Source: Achromobacter sp. Marseille-Q4962 (GTDB lineage Bacteria > Pseudomonadota > Gammaproteobacteria > Burkholderiales > Burkholderiaceae_B). Taken from it: a DNA stretch of 64,000 nt. Positions within the stretch are counted from its first letter, which is position 1; each line of letters starts with the position of its first letter. Where the stretch lies: the NCBI RefSeq assembly GCF_943737005.1, contig NZ_CALSFU010000005.1, forward strand, positions 62,001 through 126,000. Reading direction: 5' to 3'. The notes beneath the pieces were generated by a model. It saw only the letters and a program-made list of their open reading frames with translations. It did no database searches and was not told where the DNA came from. Below, in pieces: positions 8,087 through 17,889 of the stretch. The translations under genes and the position numbers were made by a program.

Positions 8087-9451
8087 ATGGCCAAAACCCG
8101 AACCGTCTATGTGTGCGCCGAATGCGGCGGCACCACGCCCAAGTGGCAGGGCAAGTGCCCGCACTGCAATGCCTGGAATACCCTCGAGGAAACCGTGGAG
8201 GCGCCTGCGCAGGCCGCGGGCGGCGCCCACCGCTACGCTCCGCTGGCGTCTTCCAGCTCGGTGCGCAGCCTGTCCGAGATCGAGGCGCGCGAAACACCGC
8301 GTCAGCCCACGGGCCTGGACGAGTTCGACCGGGTGCTGGGCGGCGGCCTGGTGGCCGGCGCCGTGGTGCTCATCGGCGGCGATCCGGGCATAGGCAAGTC
8401 CACGCTGCTCTTGCAGGCGCTGGCCTCGCTGTCGGCCTCGACCAAGGTGCTTTACGTCACCGGCGAAGAATCGGCCGAGCAGGTGGCGCTGCGTGCGCGC
8501 AGGCTGGGCCTGCAGACGGGCAACGTGGACCTGCTGGCGGAAATCCGGCTGGAATCCATCCAGGCCGCGGTGTCGCGGCAGAAGCCGGCGGTGGCCGTCA
8601 TCGACTCCATCCAGACGCTCTACAGCGGCGAACTGAGCTCGGCGCCGGGCTCGGTGTCGCAGGTGCGCGAGTGCGCCGCGCAGCTCACCCGGCTGGCCAA
8701 GCAGACCGGCATCGCCATCGTCATGATCGGCCACGTCACCAAGGACGGCGCGCTGGCCGGGCCGCGCGTGCTGGAGCACATCGTGGACACGGTGCTGTAC
8801 TTCGAGGGCGATACGCATTCCTCGTTCCGGCTGGTGCGCGCCTTCAAGAACCGCTTCGGCGCGGTCAACGAGCTGGGCGTCTTCGCCATGACCGACCGCG
8901 GCCTGCGCGGCGTGGCCAATCCGTCCGCGCTGTTCCTCTCGCAGCATGAGCAGCAGGTGGCCGGTTCCTGCGTCATGGCCACCCAGGAAGGCACGCGTCC
9001 GCTGCTGGTCGAAATCCAGGCGCTGGTGGACAGCTCGCACGCGCCCAATCCGCGCCGCCTCACGGTGGGGCTGGAGGGCAACCGCCTGGCCATGCTGCTG
9101 GCCGTGCTGCACCGGCATGCGGGCGTGTCCACCTTCGACCAGGACGTGTTCGTCAACGCGGTGGGCGGGGTGCGCATCACCGAGCCCGCCGCCGACCTGC
9201 CCGTGCTGCTCGCCATCATGTCCTCGCTGCGCGACAAGCCGCTGCCGCGCGGCCTGATCGCATTCGGCGAAGTCGGGCTGGCCGGCGAGATACGGCCGGC
9301 CCCGCGCGGGCAGGAGCGGCTGCGCGAGGCCGCCAAGCTGGGTTTCAGCGTGGCGCTCATTCCCAAGGCCAACGCCCCGCGCCAGCCCGTCGAAGGGCTG
9401 GAGATCTGGGCGGTGGAGCGCCTGGACGCGGCCCTGGACAAACTGCGCTGA
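8087..9451 (+). CDS. radA: DNA repair protein RadA
   Basis: The 454-residue RecA-like ATPase promotes branch migration and processing of recombination intermediates. An N-terminal C4 zinc finger (CAECGGTTPKWQGKCPHC) starts near residue 9. The Walker A GDPGIGKS is near residue 100, the RadA-specific KNRFGAVNE motif is in the middle, and a Lon-protease-like domain without a catalytic serine-lysine pair forms the C-terminus. Length matches the family (about 455). The ATG at 8087 gives the canonical MAKTRTVYVC start. Upstream codons in the same frame are antisense to the neighbouring gene's 5' end. Confidence 0.96.
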   Translation: MAKTRTVYVCAECGGTTPKWQGKCPHCNAWNTLEETVEAPAQAAGGAHRYAPLASSSSVRSLSEIEARETPRQPTGLDEFDRVLGGGLVAGAVVLIGGDPGIGKSTLLLQALASLSASTKVLYVTGEESAEQVALRARRLGLQTGNVDLLAEIRLESIQAAVSRQKPAVAVIDSIQTLYSGELSSAPGSVSQVRECAAQLTRLAKQTGIAIVMIGHVTKDGALAGPRVLEHIVDTVLYFEGDTHSSFRLVRAFKNRFGAVNELGVFAMTDRGLRGVANPSALFLSQHEQQVAGSCVMATQEGTRPLLVEIQALVDSSHAPNPRRLTVGLEGNRLAMLLAVLHRHAGVSTFDQDVFVNAVGGVRITEPAADLPVLLAIMSSLRDKPLPRGLIAFGEVGLAGEIRPAPRGQERLREAAKLGFSVALIPKANAPRQPVEGLEIWAVERLDAALDKLR

Positions 9452-9538
9452 AACCCGCGTCGCCCGCGCAAGCGCCGGGCGGCGCGTTTCCCCACCCCGA
9501 AACCCGCGCGCCGCGGCGCGCTTGCCTGGAGCCTTTCC

Positions 9539-10312
9539 GTGAGTCTGTACCTCATCCCCGCATGCCTGGCCGCCGGCGGCCTGATCGGTTTCCTCGGCGG
9601 GGTGCTGGGCATAGGGGGAGGGCTGATCGCCATTCCGTCGCTGGTGCTGCTCATGGGCATGTCGCAGCAGCTCGCGCAGGGCACGGCGCTCATCATGGTG
9701 CTGCCCACCATCATGATGGCGGTACGCAAGTACAACCAGCAGGCGCGCATCGACAAGCGCGTGGCGGCCGCGGGCGCGGCCGGCGCGGTGGTGTTCACCT
9801 GGGTGGGCGCGCGGCTGGCGCTGGGCATCGATTCGCGCAGCCTGCGGCTGAGTTTCGCGGTGTTCCTGTTTTTCATCGCGCTGTTCTATGTGTGGCAGAC
9901 CTGGCGCGCCGGCAAGGCGCCCCGCCGCAAGCCGGCCGCCGGCCCCGCGCCGGCGTTCACGCCGCGCCGCGCCTGCGTGCTGGGCATGCTGTGCGGCACG
10001 CTGGGCGGCTTCTTCGGCGTGGGCGGCGCGGTGCTGGCCGTGCCCATCATCACCTCGGTCTTCCGCCTGCCGCAGACCTCGGCGCAGGCGCTCGCGCTGT
10101 CGATGGTGATTCCCGGCTCGACCATCGCGCTGGCCACTTACGGATGGGCGGGGCAGGCCGACTGGCTCGTCGGCCTGCCGCTGGCGCTGGGCAGCCTGCT
10201 GTTCGTGCCGGTGGGCGTGCGCCTGGCCTACCGGCTTCCTGAAAAAAAGCTGAGAGCATGTTTTGCGGCCATGCTGTTCGCCACGGTGGCGCTGCTGGTG
10301 TTCGAGGCCTGA
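9539..10312 (+). CDS. TauE/SafE-family (DUF81) membrane permease
   Basis: A 257-residue inner-membrane protein with about eight hydrophobic segments arranged as two homologous halves. The first half carries GGVLGIGGGLIAIPSLVLLMG and the second GGFFGVGGAVLAVPIITSVF. These duplicated motifs define the TauE/SafE sulfite/sulfonate exporter family. The start is GTG at 9539 with GGAG 8 bases upstream. It follows radA by 87 bp. The substrate is unknown: family members export sulfite, sulfoacetate and other anions. Nothing nearby concerns sulfur. Confidence 0.85.
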   Translation: MSLYLIPACLAAGGLIGFLGGVLGIGGGLIAIPSLVLLMGMSQQLAQGTALIMVLPTIMMAVRKYNQQARIDKRVAAAGAAGAVVFTWVGARLALGIDSRSLRLSFAVFLFFIALFYVWQTWRAGKAPRRKPAAGPAPAFTPRRACVLGMLCGTLGGFFGVGGAVLAVPIITSVFRLPQTSAQALALSMVIPGSTIALATYGWAGQADWLVGLPLALGSLLFVPVGVRLAYRLPEKKLRACFAAMLFATVALLVFEA

Positions 10313-10489
10313 GCTTTCGGATTGATGACGCGGAAATGACGAGGCGTTAACAGCGGAAAAAAAGTGCGCTTGCGTGAACCTTCGGCCGCGGCCGGCCTCC
10401 AACGCTTTACAAGGCCGTGCGGCGATGGCGCCGCGCCTTGCGGATGCAAGACCCGCCGGTCTTTCATCGTGTATTCAGGAGCTCATGAA

Positions 10490-10717
10490 ATGACGACTCA
10501 CTCCCGCATTGCCGCTTTTCTTTCCACCTCGGCCCTGTGCCTGGGCCTGGCCGCCGCGCCGGCGGCCTTCGCAGCCGGCGCCGAGGGCACGGCCAAGGCT
10601 TCCGCCTCGAAGTCCCAGACGCACAAGCATCACAAGGCCGGCAAGACCGCCAAGCATGAGCACGCCGGAGCCAAGCAGGCTCCCGCCGCGCCGGCCGCCG
10701 CCGCGCCGGCGAAGTAA
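10490..10717 (+). CDS. Small secreted His/Lys/Ala-rich protein
   Basis: A 75-residue protein with a clean signal peptide (residues 1-27, ending AAAPAAFA). The mature part is about 48 residues made almost entirely of Ala, Lys, His, Gly and Pro, including THKHHKAGKTAKHEH. AGGAG lies 8 bases upstream of the ATG, and a strong terminator follows at 10790-10826, so it is a stand-alone transcription unit. I recognise no domain. The composition recalls acid-shock (Asr-like) or metal-binding small periplasmic proteins, but there is no alignment to support either. The 177 bp upstream hold its promoter and no other gene. Confidence 0.75.
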   Translation: MTTHSRIAAFLSTSALCLGLAAAPAAFAAGAEGTAKASASKSQTHKHHKAGKTAKHEHAGAKQAPAAPAAAAPAK

Positions 10718-10789
10718 GCCGCCGCCCGGGCCGCAGGCCCGTTCTCGTTCCTTTGCAAGGTTTTTCCGCGTCCTCGGGCGCGAAAAACG

Positions 10790-10826
10790 AAAAGCCTCCC
10801 GGTATGGGCGCCGGGAGGCTTTTTTC
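10790..10826. terminator. Bidirectional intrinsic terminator
   Basis: A 13-bp stem (AAAAGCCTCCCGG, 10790-10802, with CCGGGAGGCTTTT, 10811-10823), loop TATGGGCG, and a T-run to 10825. The A-run on the left makes it work for both the small secreted protein gene (+) and the hydroxyacid dehydrogenase gene (-). Confidence 0.92.
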
Positions 10827-10856
10827 ATCCGGGCGGCCGCCCGCCTTGCGCCGGGC

Positions 10857-11813
10857 TCATTCCGCCGGCGTGATGACCCGGCCGGTTTCGAAGAACGCGC
10901 GCAGGTTGTCGAGCATGAGGTCTTCCATGGCCATGCGGGTTTCGCGCGTGGCGCTGCCGATGTGCGGCAGCAGCACCGCGTTGTCGCTCTGGATCAGCGC
11001 CTGCGGCACCTTGGGCTCGTGCTCGAACACGTCGAGCGCGGCGCAGCCCAGCTTGCCGGCTTCGAGCGCCGCCACCAGCGCGGCTTCGTCGATGACGGGA
11101 CCGCGCGCGATGTTCACGATGATGCCCTGCGGGCCCAGGGCTTCGAGCACTTCGCGGTCGACCAGGTGGCGCGTGCCCGCGCCGCCCACCGTGGCCACGA
11201 CGAGGAAGTCGGCCCATTGCGCCAGGTCTTTGAGCGACGCCTCGTAGCCGTAGTCCGTGTCGGCGCGCGGCTTGCGGTTGTGGTAGCGGACTTCCATGTC
11301 GAAGCCGGCGCCGCGCCGCGCGATGGCCAGGCCGATGCGGCCCAGCCCCAGGATACCCAGCTTCTTGCCGCTGACGCGCGTGCCCAGCGGGATGCTGCCA
11401 TGCACCTGGCCCCATTGCCCCGCGCGCACGAAGCGCTCGCCCTGGCCCATGCGGCGCGCGCCGGCGATGAGCAGCCCCCAGGCCAGGTCCGCCACGCAAT
11501 CGGTGAGCACGTCCGGCGTGTTGCTGACCTGGATGCCGCGCGCCTTGGCCGCGGCTACGTCGATGGTTTCGTAGCCCACGCCCCAGCTACAGATGGCCTT
11601 GAGATCGGGCAGGGCGTTGATGAGCTCGGCGTTCGCGCCGAAGTTGGCGGAGGTGACCACGGCGGTCACGCCCTTGCCGTGCTCGGCCAGGGCCTGCTTG
11701 CGGTCGGGGTGCTTCCAGAGTTCGAACACGTCGTACTGCTCGGCCAGGCGCTGGTTGGCCGAAGGGGAGCCGGCCAGCGAGCCGACCTGGATGATGCGAT
11801 GCTTGGTGGTCAT
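10857..11813 (-). CDS. D-2-hydroxyacid dehydrogenase
   Basis: A 318-residue NAD(P)-dependent D-isomer-specific 2-hydroxyacid dehydrogenase, of the glyoxylate/hydroxypyruvate/hydroxyphenylpyruvate reductase subgroup. The GLGRIG nucleotide-binding motif, the NIARGPVIDE catalytic-arginine segment, the DVFEHEP glutamate region and the LLPHIGSAT histidine region are all present and in order. It is transcribed with a Bug receptor gene upstream (11905-12879). It lies beside a sugar-acid cluster in which GarL would release tartronate semialdehyde or another short aldehyde. A role in reducing such two- or three-carbon products fits, but is inference. Confidence 0.88.
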   Translation of the reverse strand: MTTKHRIIQVGSLAGSPSANQRLAEQYDVFELWKHPDRKQALAEHGKGVTAVVTSANFGANAELINALPDLKAICSWGVGYETIDVAAAKARGIQVSNTPDVLTDCVADLAWGLLIAGARRMGQGERFVRAGQWGQVHGSIPLGTRVSGKKLGILGLGRIGLAIARRGAGFDMEVRYHNRKPRADTDYGYEASLKDLAQWADFLVVATVGGAGTRHLVDREVLEALGPQGIIVNIARGPVIDEAALVAALEAGKLGCAALDVFEHEPKVPQALIQSDNAVLLPHIGSATRETRMAMEDLMLDNLRAFFETGRVITPAE

Positions 11814-11904
11814 GGTGTGTTGCGTGTGAGTGGCGAAAAGACCATGCTACTTGATCCGCGCTTTCGGGGCGCTGGCGGACGCGGCGCGCCCGCCGCGGGC
11901 GGCC

Positions 11905-12879
11905 TCATTCGAGCTGGATGCCGCTTTTCTGGATGACGTCCTTCCAGCGTTTGACCTCGGCCTGCTGGAAGGCGGCGAACTGTTGCGGCGTATTGGCCAC
12001 GACTTCGAATCCCAGCCCTTGCAGCGTGGCTTTGACCTTGGGCTCGCCGAGCGTGGCGCGCAGGGCCTCGGAGAGCTTCTGCACCACGTTCCGGGGCGTG
12101 CCCCTGGGCACGGCGAAACCTTGCCACGAATACACCACCATGTCTTTGATGCCGGCCTCGGCCAGCGTGGGCACGTCGGGCAGCTCGGGCGCGCGGGACT
12201 CGCCGGTGATGGCCAGGGCCTTGAGCTTGCCCGCCTTGATGTGGGTCTGCACCGCGCCCAGGTTCTGGAACGACACGTTCACCTGCCCGCCGATCAGGTC
12301 GGCGATGGCCGCGCCGCCTCCGCGGTAGGGCACGTCCACGCCGGTGCTGCCGGTGCGCTGGCGGAACAGCACGGCGGAAAGATGGTCGGATGAGCCCGTG
12401 CCCGACGAGGCGTACGACACCTTGCCGGGATTCTTCTTGGCATAGGCCACCAGCTCCGCCACGGTACTGGCGGGAAACGCGGGCGAGGCCACCAGCACGT
12501 TGGGATTGCGCACCGCCTGCGTCAGGTACTCGAAGTCCTTGCTGGGGTTATAGGCCAGGCTCTTGTACAGCGCCTCATTGATGGCGAAGGTGCCGATCGA
12601 GCCCACCATCATGGTGTAGCCGTCGGGCGTGGCGCGCGCCAGCGCCTGCGCGCCGATGGCGCTGTTGGCGCCCGGCTTGTTCTCGACCACGAAGGTCTGG
12701 CCGAGCCGCTGCGACAGGCCGGGCGTGACGGCGCGTGCGGTGATGTCGGAAGACCCGCCCGGCACGAAGGGCACGATCATGGTGACGGGTTTGTCGGGGT
12801 AGCCGGCGGCGCGGGCCGCCGGGGCCGCAAGCAGGACGGCGGCGCCGGCCGCGGCGATGGCGTTGATGAGTTTGTTCAC
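11905..12879 (-). CDS. Bug-family periplasmic solute receptor
   Basis: A 324-residue tripartite-tricarboxylate-type (Bug/TctC) binding protein. It has a signal peptide (about 1-24, ending ARAA), the YPDKPVTMIVPFVPGGSSD entry motif that binds carboxylates, and NKPGANSAIG and SSGTGSSDHL segments. The start is GTG at 12879 with AGGAG 5 bases upstream. No membrane subunits (TctA/TctB) are nearby, as is common for orphan Bug proteins in Bordetella-like genomes. It is divergent from the DHDPS-family gene across a 215-bp control region, so it probably senses or captures the carboxylate that the neighbouring operon degrades. Confidence 0.92.
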   Translation of the reverse strand: MNKLINAIAAAGAAVLLAAPAARAAGYPDKPVTMIVPFVPGGSSDITARAVTPGLSQRLGQTFVVENKPGANSAIGAQALARATPDGYTMMVGSIGTFAINEALYKSLAYNPSKDFEYLTQAVRNPNVLVASPAFPASTVAELVAYAKKNPGKVSYASSGTGSSDHLSAVLFRQRTGSTGVDVPYRGGGAAIADLIGGQVNVSFQNLGAVQTHIKAGKLKALAITGESRAPELPDVPTLAEAGIKDMVVYSWQGFAVPRGTPRNVVQKLSEALRATLGEPKVKATLQGLGFEVVANTPQQFAAFQQAEVKRWKDVIQKSGIQLE

Positions 12880-13002
12880 GATGTCTCCTGGTTCGCGCGA
12901 TGGGAATCGGGCCGGCCGCCCGCGCGTGGCGGCCGTCTCTTTGACGGGAGGGCGCGGGGCGGGCCCGGCGCGTGCTCGGACTGTTTCGTGATGCTCGCCT
13001 AC

Positions 13003-13043
13003 TTGTTAAACAAATATATGTATTGAGTTGTAGGTTGTCAACC
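13003..13043. promoter_or_regulatory. Two palindromes 30 bp apart, likely GntR operators
   Basis: TTGTTAAACAA (13003-13013) and GGTTGTCAACC (13033-13043) are both perfect inverted repeats around one central base. Their centres (13008 and 13038) are exactly 30 bp apart, about three helical turns. They lie in the AT-rich divergent control region between a Bug gene (-) and the DHDPS-family gene (+). A GntR/FCD regulator is encoded in the same cluster, and FCD regulators typically bind such short palindromes. Assignment to that regulator is inference. Confidence 0.6.
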
Positions 13044-13094
13044 AAGTATACTTTTTCCATCGCACAGCCGCCCGTCCCTTGCAGAGGAGCTTCC

Positions 13095-14024
13095 ATGAAA
13101 ACCACGCCCGTCACCGCCCAGGACCTGCAGCGTTCGGTCATTGCCGTGCCGCCGCTGGCGCGCCACGAAGACCTGTCCCTGAACGAGGCGGCCAACGGCG
13201 CGCTGCTCGCGCATCTGGAAGCGGGCGGGGTGCGCAACGTCATGTACGGGGGCAACGCCAACTTCTACAACGTGGGCGTGAGCGAATACGCGCGCATCGT
13301 GGACATGCTGGCCGGGCTGGCGGGCGAAGACACCTGGATCCTGCCCTCGGTGGGCCCCGACTACGGCAAGATGATGGACCAGGCGGCCATCCTGCGTTCG
13401 CGCGCCTTTCCGACGGCCATGCTGCTGCCCATGTCCTTTCCCTGGACCGACGAGGGTCTGGCGGCGGGCATCCGCCGCTTCACCGATGCGCTCGGCAAGC
13501 CGGCGGTGGTGTATATCAAGTCCGCCGACTATCTCGCGCCGGCCACGGTGGCCCGGCTCATCGAGGAAGGCCGCATCGTGGCGCTGAAGTACGCGGTGGT
13601 GCGCGCCGATCCGGCGCAGGACGCCTACCTGTCCGCGCTGCGCCAGGCGGTGGACGCGCGCTGGATCGTCAGCGGCATCGGCGAGCGCCCCGCCATCGCG
13701 CACTGGCGCGAGTTCGGCCTGCGCAGCTTCACCTCGGGCTCGGTCTGCGTGGCGCCGCGCGGGTCCATGCGGCTGCTGCGCCTGCTGGGCGCAGGCCGCT
13801 ACGACGAGGCGGAGGCGGTGCGGCAGCGCTACCTGCCGCTGGAAGACTGCCGCGACGAGGTCAGCCCCATCCGCGTGCTGCACGACGCGGTGACGCTGGC
13901 CGGCGTGGCCGACATGGGGCCCATGCTGCCCTTGCTGACCGGGCTCGCGCCCGCGCAGCGCGAGCGGGTGGCGCCGGTGGCGCGCGCGCTGGCGGCCTGG
14001 GACCGCGAAGGCGCCGGCGCCTGA
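13095..14024 (+). CDS. DHDPS/N-acetylneuraminate lyase-family protein
   Basis: A 309-residue TIM-barrel protein of the dihydrodipicolinate synthase superfamily, whose members cleave or dehydrate 2-keto acids through a lysine Schiff base. The likely Schiff-base lysine is in VALKYAVV, and the tyrosine in VVYIKSADY is upstream of it. The G(S/T)TGE motif that binds the keto-acid carboxylate in most members is replaced by YGGNANFYN. GAGGAG lies 5 bases before the ATG. It opens an operon with a GntR regulator, an Ldh-family oxidoreductase, an IlvD/Edd dehydratase, a Bug receptor and GarL, which points to a sugar-acid intermediate. It is not expected to be the lysine-pathway DapA. Confidence 0.8.
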   Translation: MKTTPVTAQDLQRSVIAVPPLARHEDLSLNEAANGALLAHLEAGGVRNVMYGGNANFYNVGVSEYARIVDMLAGLAGEDTWILPSVGPDYGKMMDQAAILRSRAFPTAMLLPMSFPWTDEGLAAGIRRFTDALGKPAVVYIKSADYLAPATVARLIEEGRIVALKYAVVRADPAQDAYLSALRQAVDARWIVSGIGERPAIAHWREFGLRSFTSGSVCVAPRGSMRLLRLLGAGRYDEAEAVRQRYLPLEDCRDEVSPIRVLHDAVTLAGVADMGPMLPLLTGLAPAQRERVAPVARALAAWDREGAGA

Positions 14025-14107
14025 ACCGCGTGGTCCGCCTCGGTGCGCCGCCGGGCGTTACCATGGCGGCCATGGCAGGTTGGCGATCAGCTCATGCAGG
14101 AGGCGCA

Positions 14108-14887
14108 GTGGTCCGGAACAAGGCGGCAGCGGAAGAAGCGGGACAGGGGGCGGCGCACCCGCCCGAACAGGAGCACGGCGCCCTGGTGCTGGAGCGCGGG
14201 CACCGCGTGCGTTTGGCCGACCAGCTCTACGGGCAGATATTCGAGCAGATCGTCTCGGGCAGCCTCAACGTGGGCGACCGCCTGCCCTCCGAGAACGAGA
14301 TATCCGAACGCTTCGGCGTGTCGCGGCCGGTCGTGCGCGAAGCGCTGCTGCGCCTGCGCGCCGACGGCCTGGTCACGGCCCACCAGGGGCTGGGCACCTT
14401 CGTCAGCCACCAGCCCGCGCCACGCCTGAAAACTTTCAGCGATGTGAAGAACGTCAGCGCCTACCTGCGTGCGCAGGAGGTGCGGGTGGCGCTGGAGGGC
14501 GACGCCGCGCGGCTGGCGGCCCTGCGCCGCACCGACGAGCAGTTGCAGAAAATCGTGCAGGCGCACGCAGCGTTCGCCGACAGCCTGGCGCGCGGCCAGG
14601 TCTCCGCCGAGGCCGACCTGGCGTTCCATGCCAGCATCGCCGAGGCCAGCGGCAACGACTTCTACCTCGGGGTGCTGGAAAGCATCCACGAGTCCATCAG
14701 CGGCTTCATGCGGCTCACGCTCAACCTTACCCGCACCGGCTCGCGCCAGCGCGCGCAGCGCGTGGTGGACGAGCATGCGTCCATCCTGGACGCGATCCGG
14801 GAGCAGGACGGCGAGCGGGCCCGCATCGCCATGCAATTCCACCTGGGGCAGGCGCGGCACAGGCTCGTTGATCGCGAGCGCGACTGA
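14108..14887 (+). CDS. GntR-family regulator with FCD domain
   Basis: A 259-residue transcription factor. The N-terminal GntR winged helix (about residues 30-95) has the signature GDRLPSENEISERFGVSRPVVREALLRL, written here over its core positions only, and LGTFVSHQ. The C-terminal FCD ligand domain (about 115-250) contains the metal-ligand-like DLAFHASIAEASGN and a late HASILDAI segment. A GTG at 14108 preceded by a perfect AGGAGG is preferred to the ATGs at 14063 and 14072, which lack a ribosome site. It lies within the sugar-acid operon and probably controls it and the divergent Bug gene through the palindromes at 13003-13043. Confidence 0.9.
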   Translation: MVRNKAAAEEAGQGAAHPPEQEHGALVLERGHRVRLADQLYGQIFEQIVSGSLNVGDRLPSENEISERFGVSRPVVREALLRLRADGLVTAHQGLGTFVSHQPAPRLKTFSDVKNVSAYLRAQEVRVALEGDAARLAALRRTDEQLQKIVQAHAAFADSLARGQVSAEADLAFHASIAEASGNDFYLGVLESIHESISGFMRLTLNLTRTGSRQRAQRVVDEHASILDAIREQDGERARIAMQFHLGQARHRLVDRERD

Positions 14888-14941
14888 CCGCCGCCGCTTC
14901 CCCGCCCATCACCATCAGACAGAGACGAAAAGGAGTACGGA

Positions 14942-16054
14942 GTGCGAGGAAACGGATCGGGTACGGCGGCGCCGGCGGAACGCGTGCGCGAGCAGATCCT
15001 GGCGGTGCTGCAGGCCTGGGGCATGCCCGGCGACCTGGCGCGCATCACGGCGGACCTGATGGCGCAGACCGACCTGCTCGGCATCGATTCTCATGGCATT
15101 TCCATGCTGCCGGCCTACGAGGAAAAATGGCGCGCCGGCTCGCTGCGCCTGGACGCGCGGCCGCGCGTGGAACGCGAGAGCGGCGCCAGCGCGCTCATCG
15201 ACGCCATGGGCGGGCTGGGGTATCCGGCGGCCGCCATGGCCATGAACCTGGCGGTGGACAAGGCCCTGGAATCCGGCGTGGGGGCGGTGTCGGTGCGCAA
15301 CTCGCATCATTTCGGCGCGGCCGGCGTCTATGCCCGCATCGCCGTGGCGCGCGGCGTGGTGGGGCTGGTCACCAGCAGCGCCAACGGCATCATCATGGTG
15401 CCCACGCGCGGCGCCATGCCCATGCTGGGCACTAACCCCATCGCCTTCGGCGCGCCCGCGGCGCGCAACGAGCCCTTTTTGCTCGACATGGCCACCACCA
15501 CGGTCGCGGCCAACAAGGTCAAGGTGTACGACTTTCTGGGCAAGCCGCTGCCCGAGGGCTGGGCCGTGGACGGGCAGGGCGCGTCGATCCGCGACGCGGG
15601 CCAGGCCATGAAAACCATTTTCGAGCGGCCCGAGGGCGGGCTCACGCCGCTGGGCGGCACGCCCGCCATGAGCAGCCACAAGGGCTACGGGCTGGCCATG
15701 ATGGCGCAGATCCTGGGCGGCACGCTGGGCGGCAGCGCCTTCGCCGCGCGGCGCGCCGCGACGCGCCGGCCGGACGAACCCGACGACGTCGGCCATTTCT
15801 TCCTGGCGCTCAACCCCGACGCCTTCCGCGCCTCGGGCTCTTTCGAGTCCGACATGGACGGCCTGATCGACGCCCTGCACGCCACTGCGCCGGCCGACCC
15901 CGAAGCGCCGGTGCTGGTGGCCGGCGAGCCCGAGGCCGCCGAGCGCGAGCGCAGGCGCGTGGCGGGCATTCCCATACCGGCCGCGCTGGCCGAGCGGCTG
16001 CGCGGCATCTGCGAGCGGGCCGGCGCGCCATACCTGCTGGACGGGCCCGCCTGA
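14942..16054 (+). CDS. Ldh-family (malate/L-lactate type) oxidoreductase
   Basis: A 370-residue NAD(P)-dependent oxidoreductase of the type-2 malate/L-lactate dehydrogenase family (YiaK/ComC/AllD fold). Visible signatures are DLLGIDSHGISMLP with the catalytic histidine, NSHHFGAAGVYA, GTNPIAFGAP, LDMATTTVAANKV and SSHKGYGLAMM. The start is GTG with AGGAG 6 bases upstream. Relatives reduce 2,3-diketogulonate, ureidoglycolate or delta-1-piperideine carboxylate. In this operon a 2-keto or 2-hydroxy sugar acid is the sensible substrate. Activity on malate or lactate is unlikely given the context. Confidence 0.88.
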   Translation: MRGNGSGTAAPAERVREQILAVLQAWGMPGDLARITADLMAQTDLLGIDSHGISMLPAYEEKWRAGSLRLDARPRVERESGASALIDAMGGLGYPAAAMAMNLAVDKALESGVGAVSVRNSHHFGAAGVYARIAVARGVVGLVTSSANGIIMVPTRGAMPMLGTNPIAFGAPAARNEPFLLDMATTTVAANKVKVYDFLGKPLPEGWAVDGQGASIRDAGQAMKTIFERPEGGLTPLGGTPAMSSHKGYGLAMMAQILGGTLGGSAFAARRAATRRPDEPDDVGHFFLALNPDAFRASGSFESDMDGLIDALHATAPADPEAPVLVAGEPEAAERERRRVAGIPIPAALAERLRGICERAGAPYLLDGPA

Positions 16055-16099
16055 ACCGCGTCCCGCATGCTTTCATAACCAGAACACAGGATCCGAGAC

Positions 16100-17845
<1,746 letters not shown>

Positions 17846-17889
17846 CCCGCGCAGCGGGCGCCACGACAACACAGAGAGGAGACAAAACC

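Noticed and set aside
7319-10402. 1027-codon minus-strand frame over radA and the TauE-type gene
   Set aside because: The opposite strand encodes two clear families, and the antisense translation has no recognisable motif.
13095-14024. Lysine-pathway dapA
   Set aside because: The GTTGE motif is absent and the gene sits in a sugar-acid operon with its own regulator.
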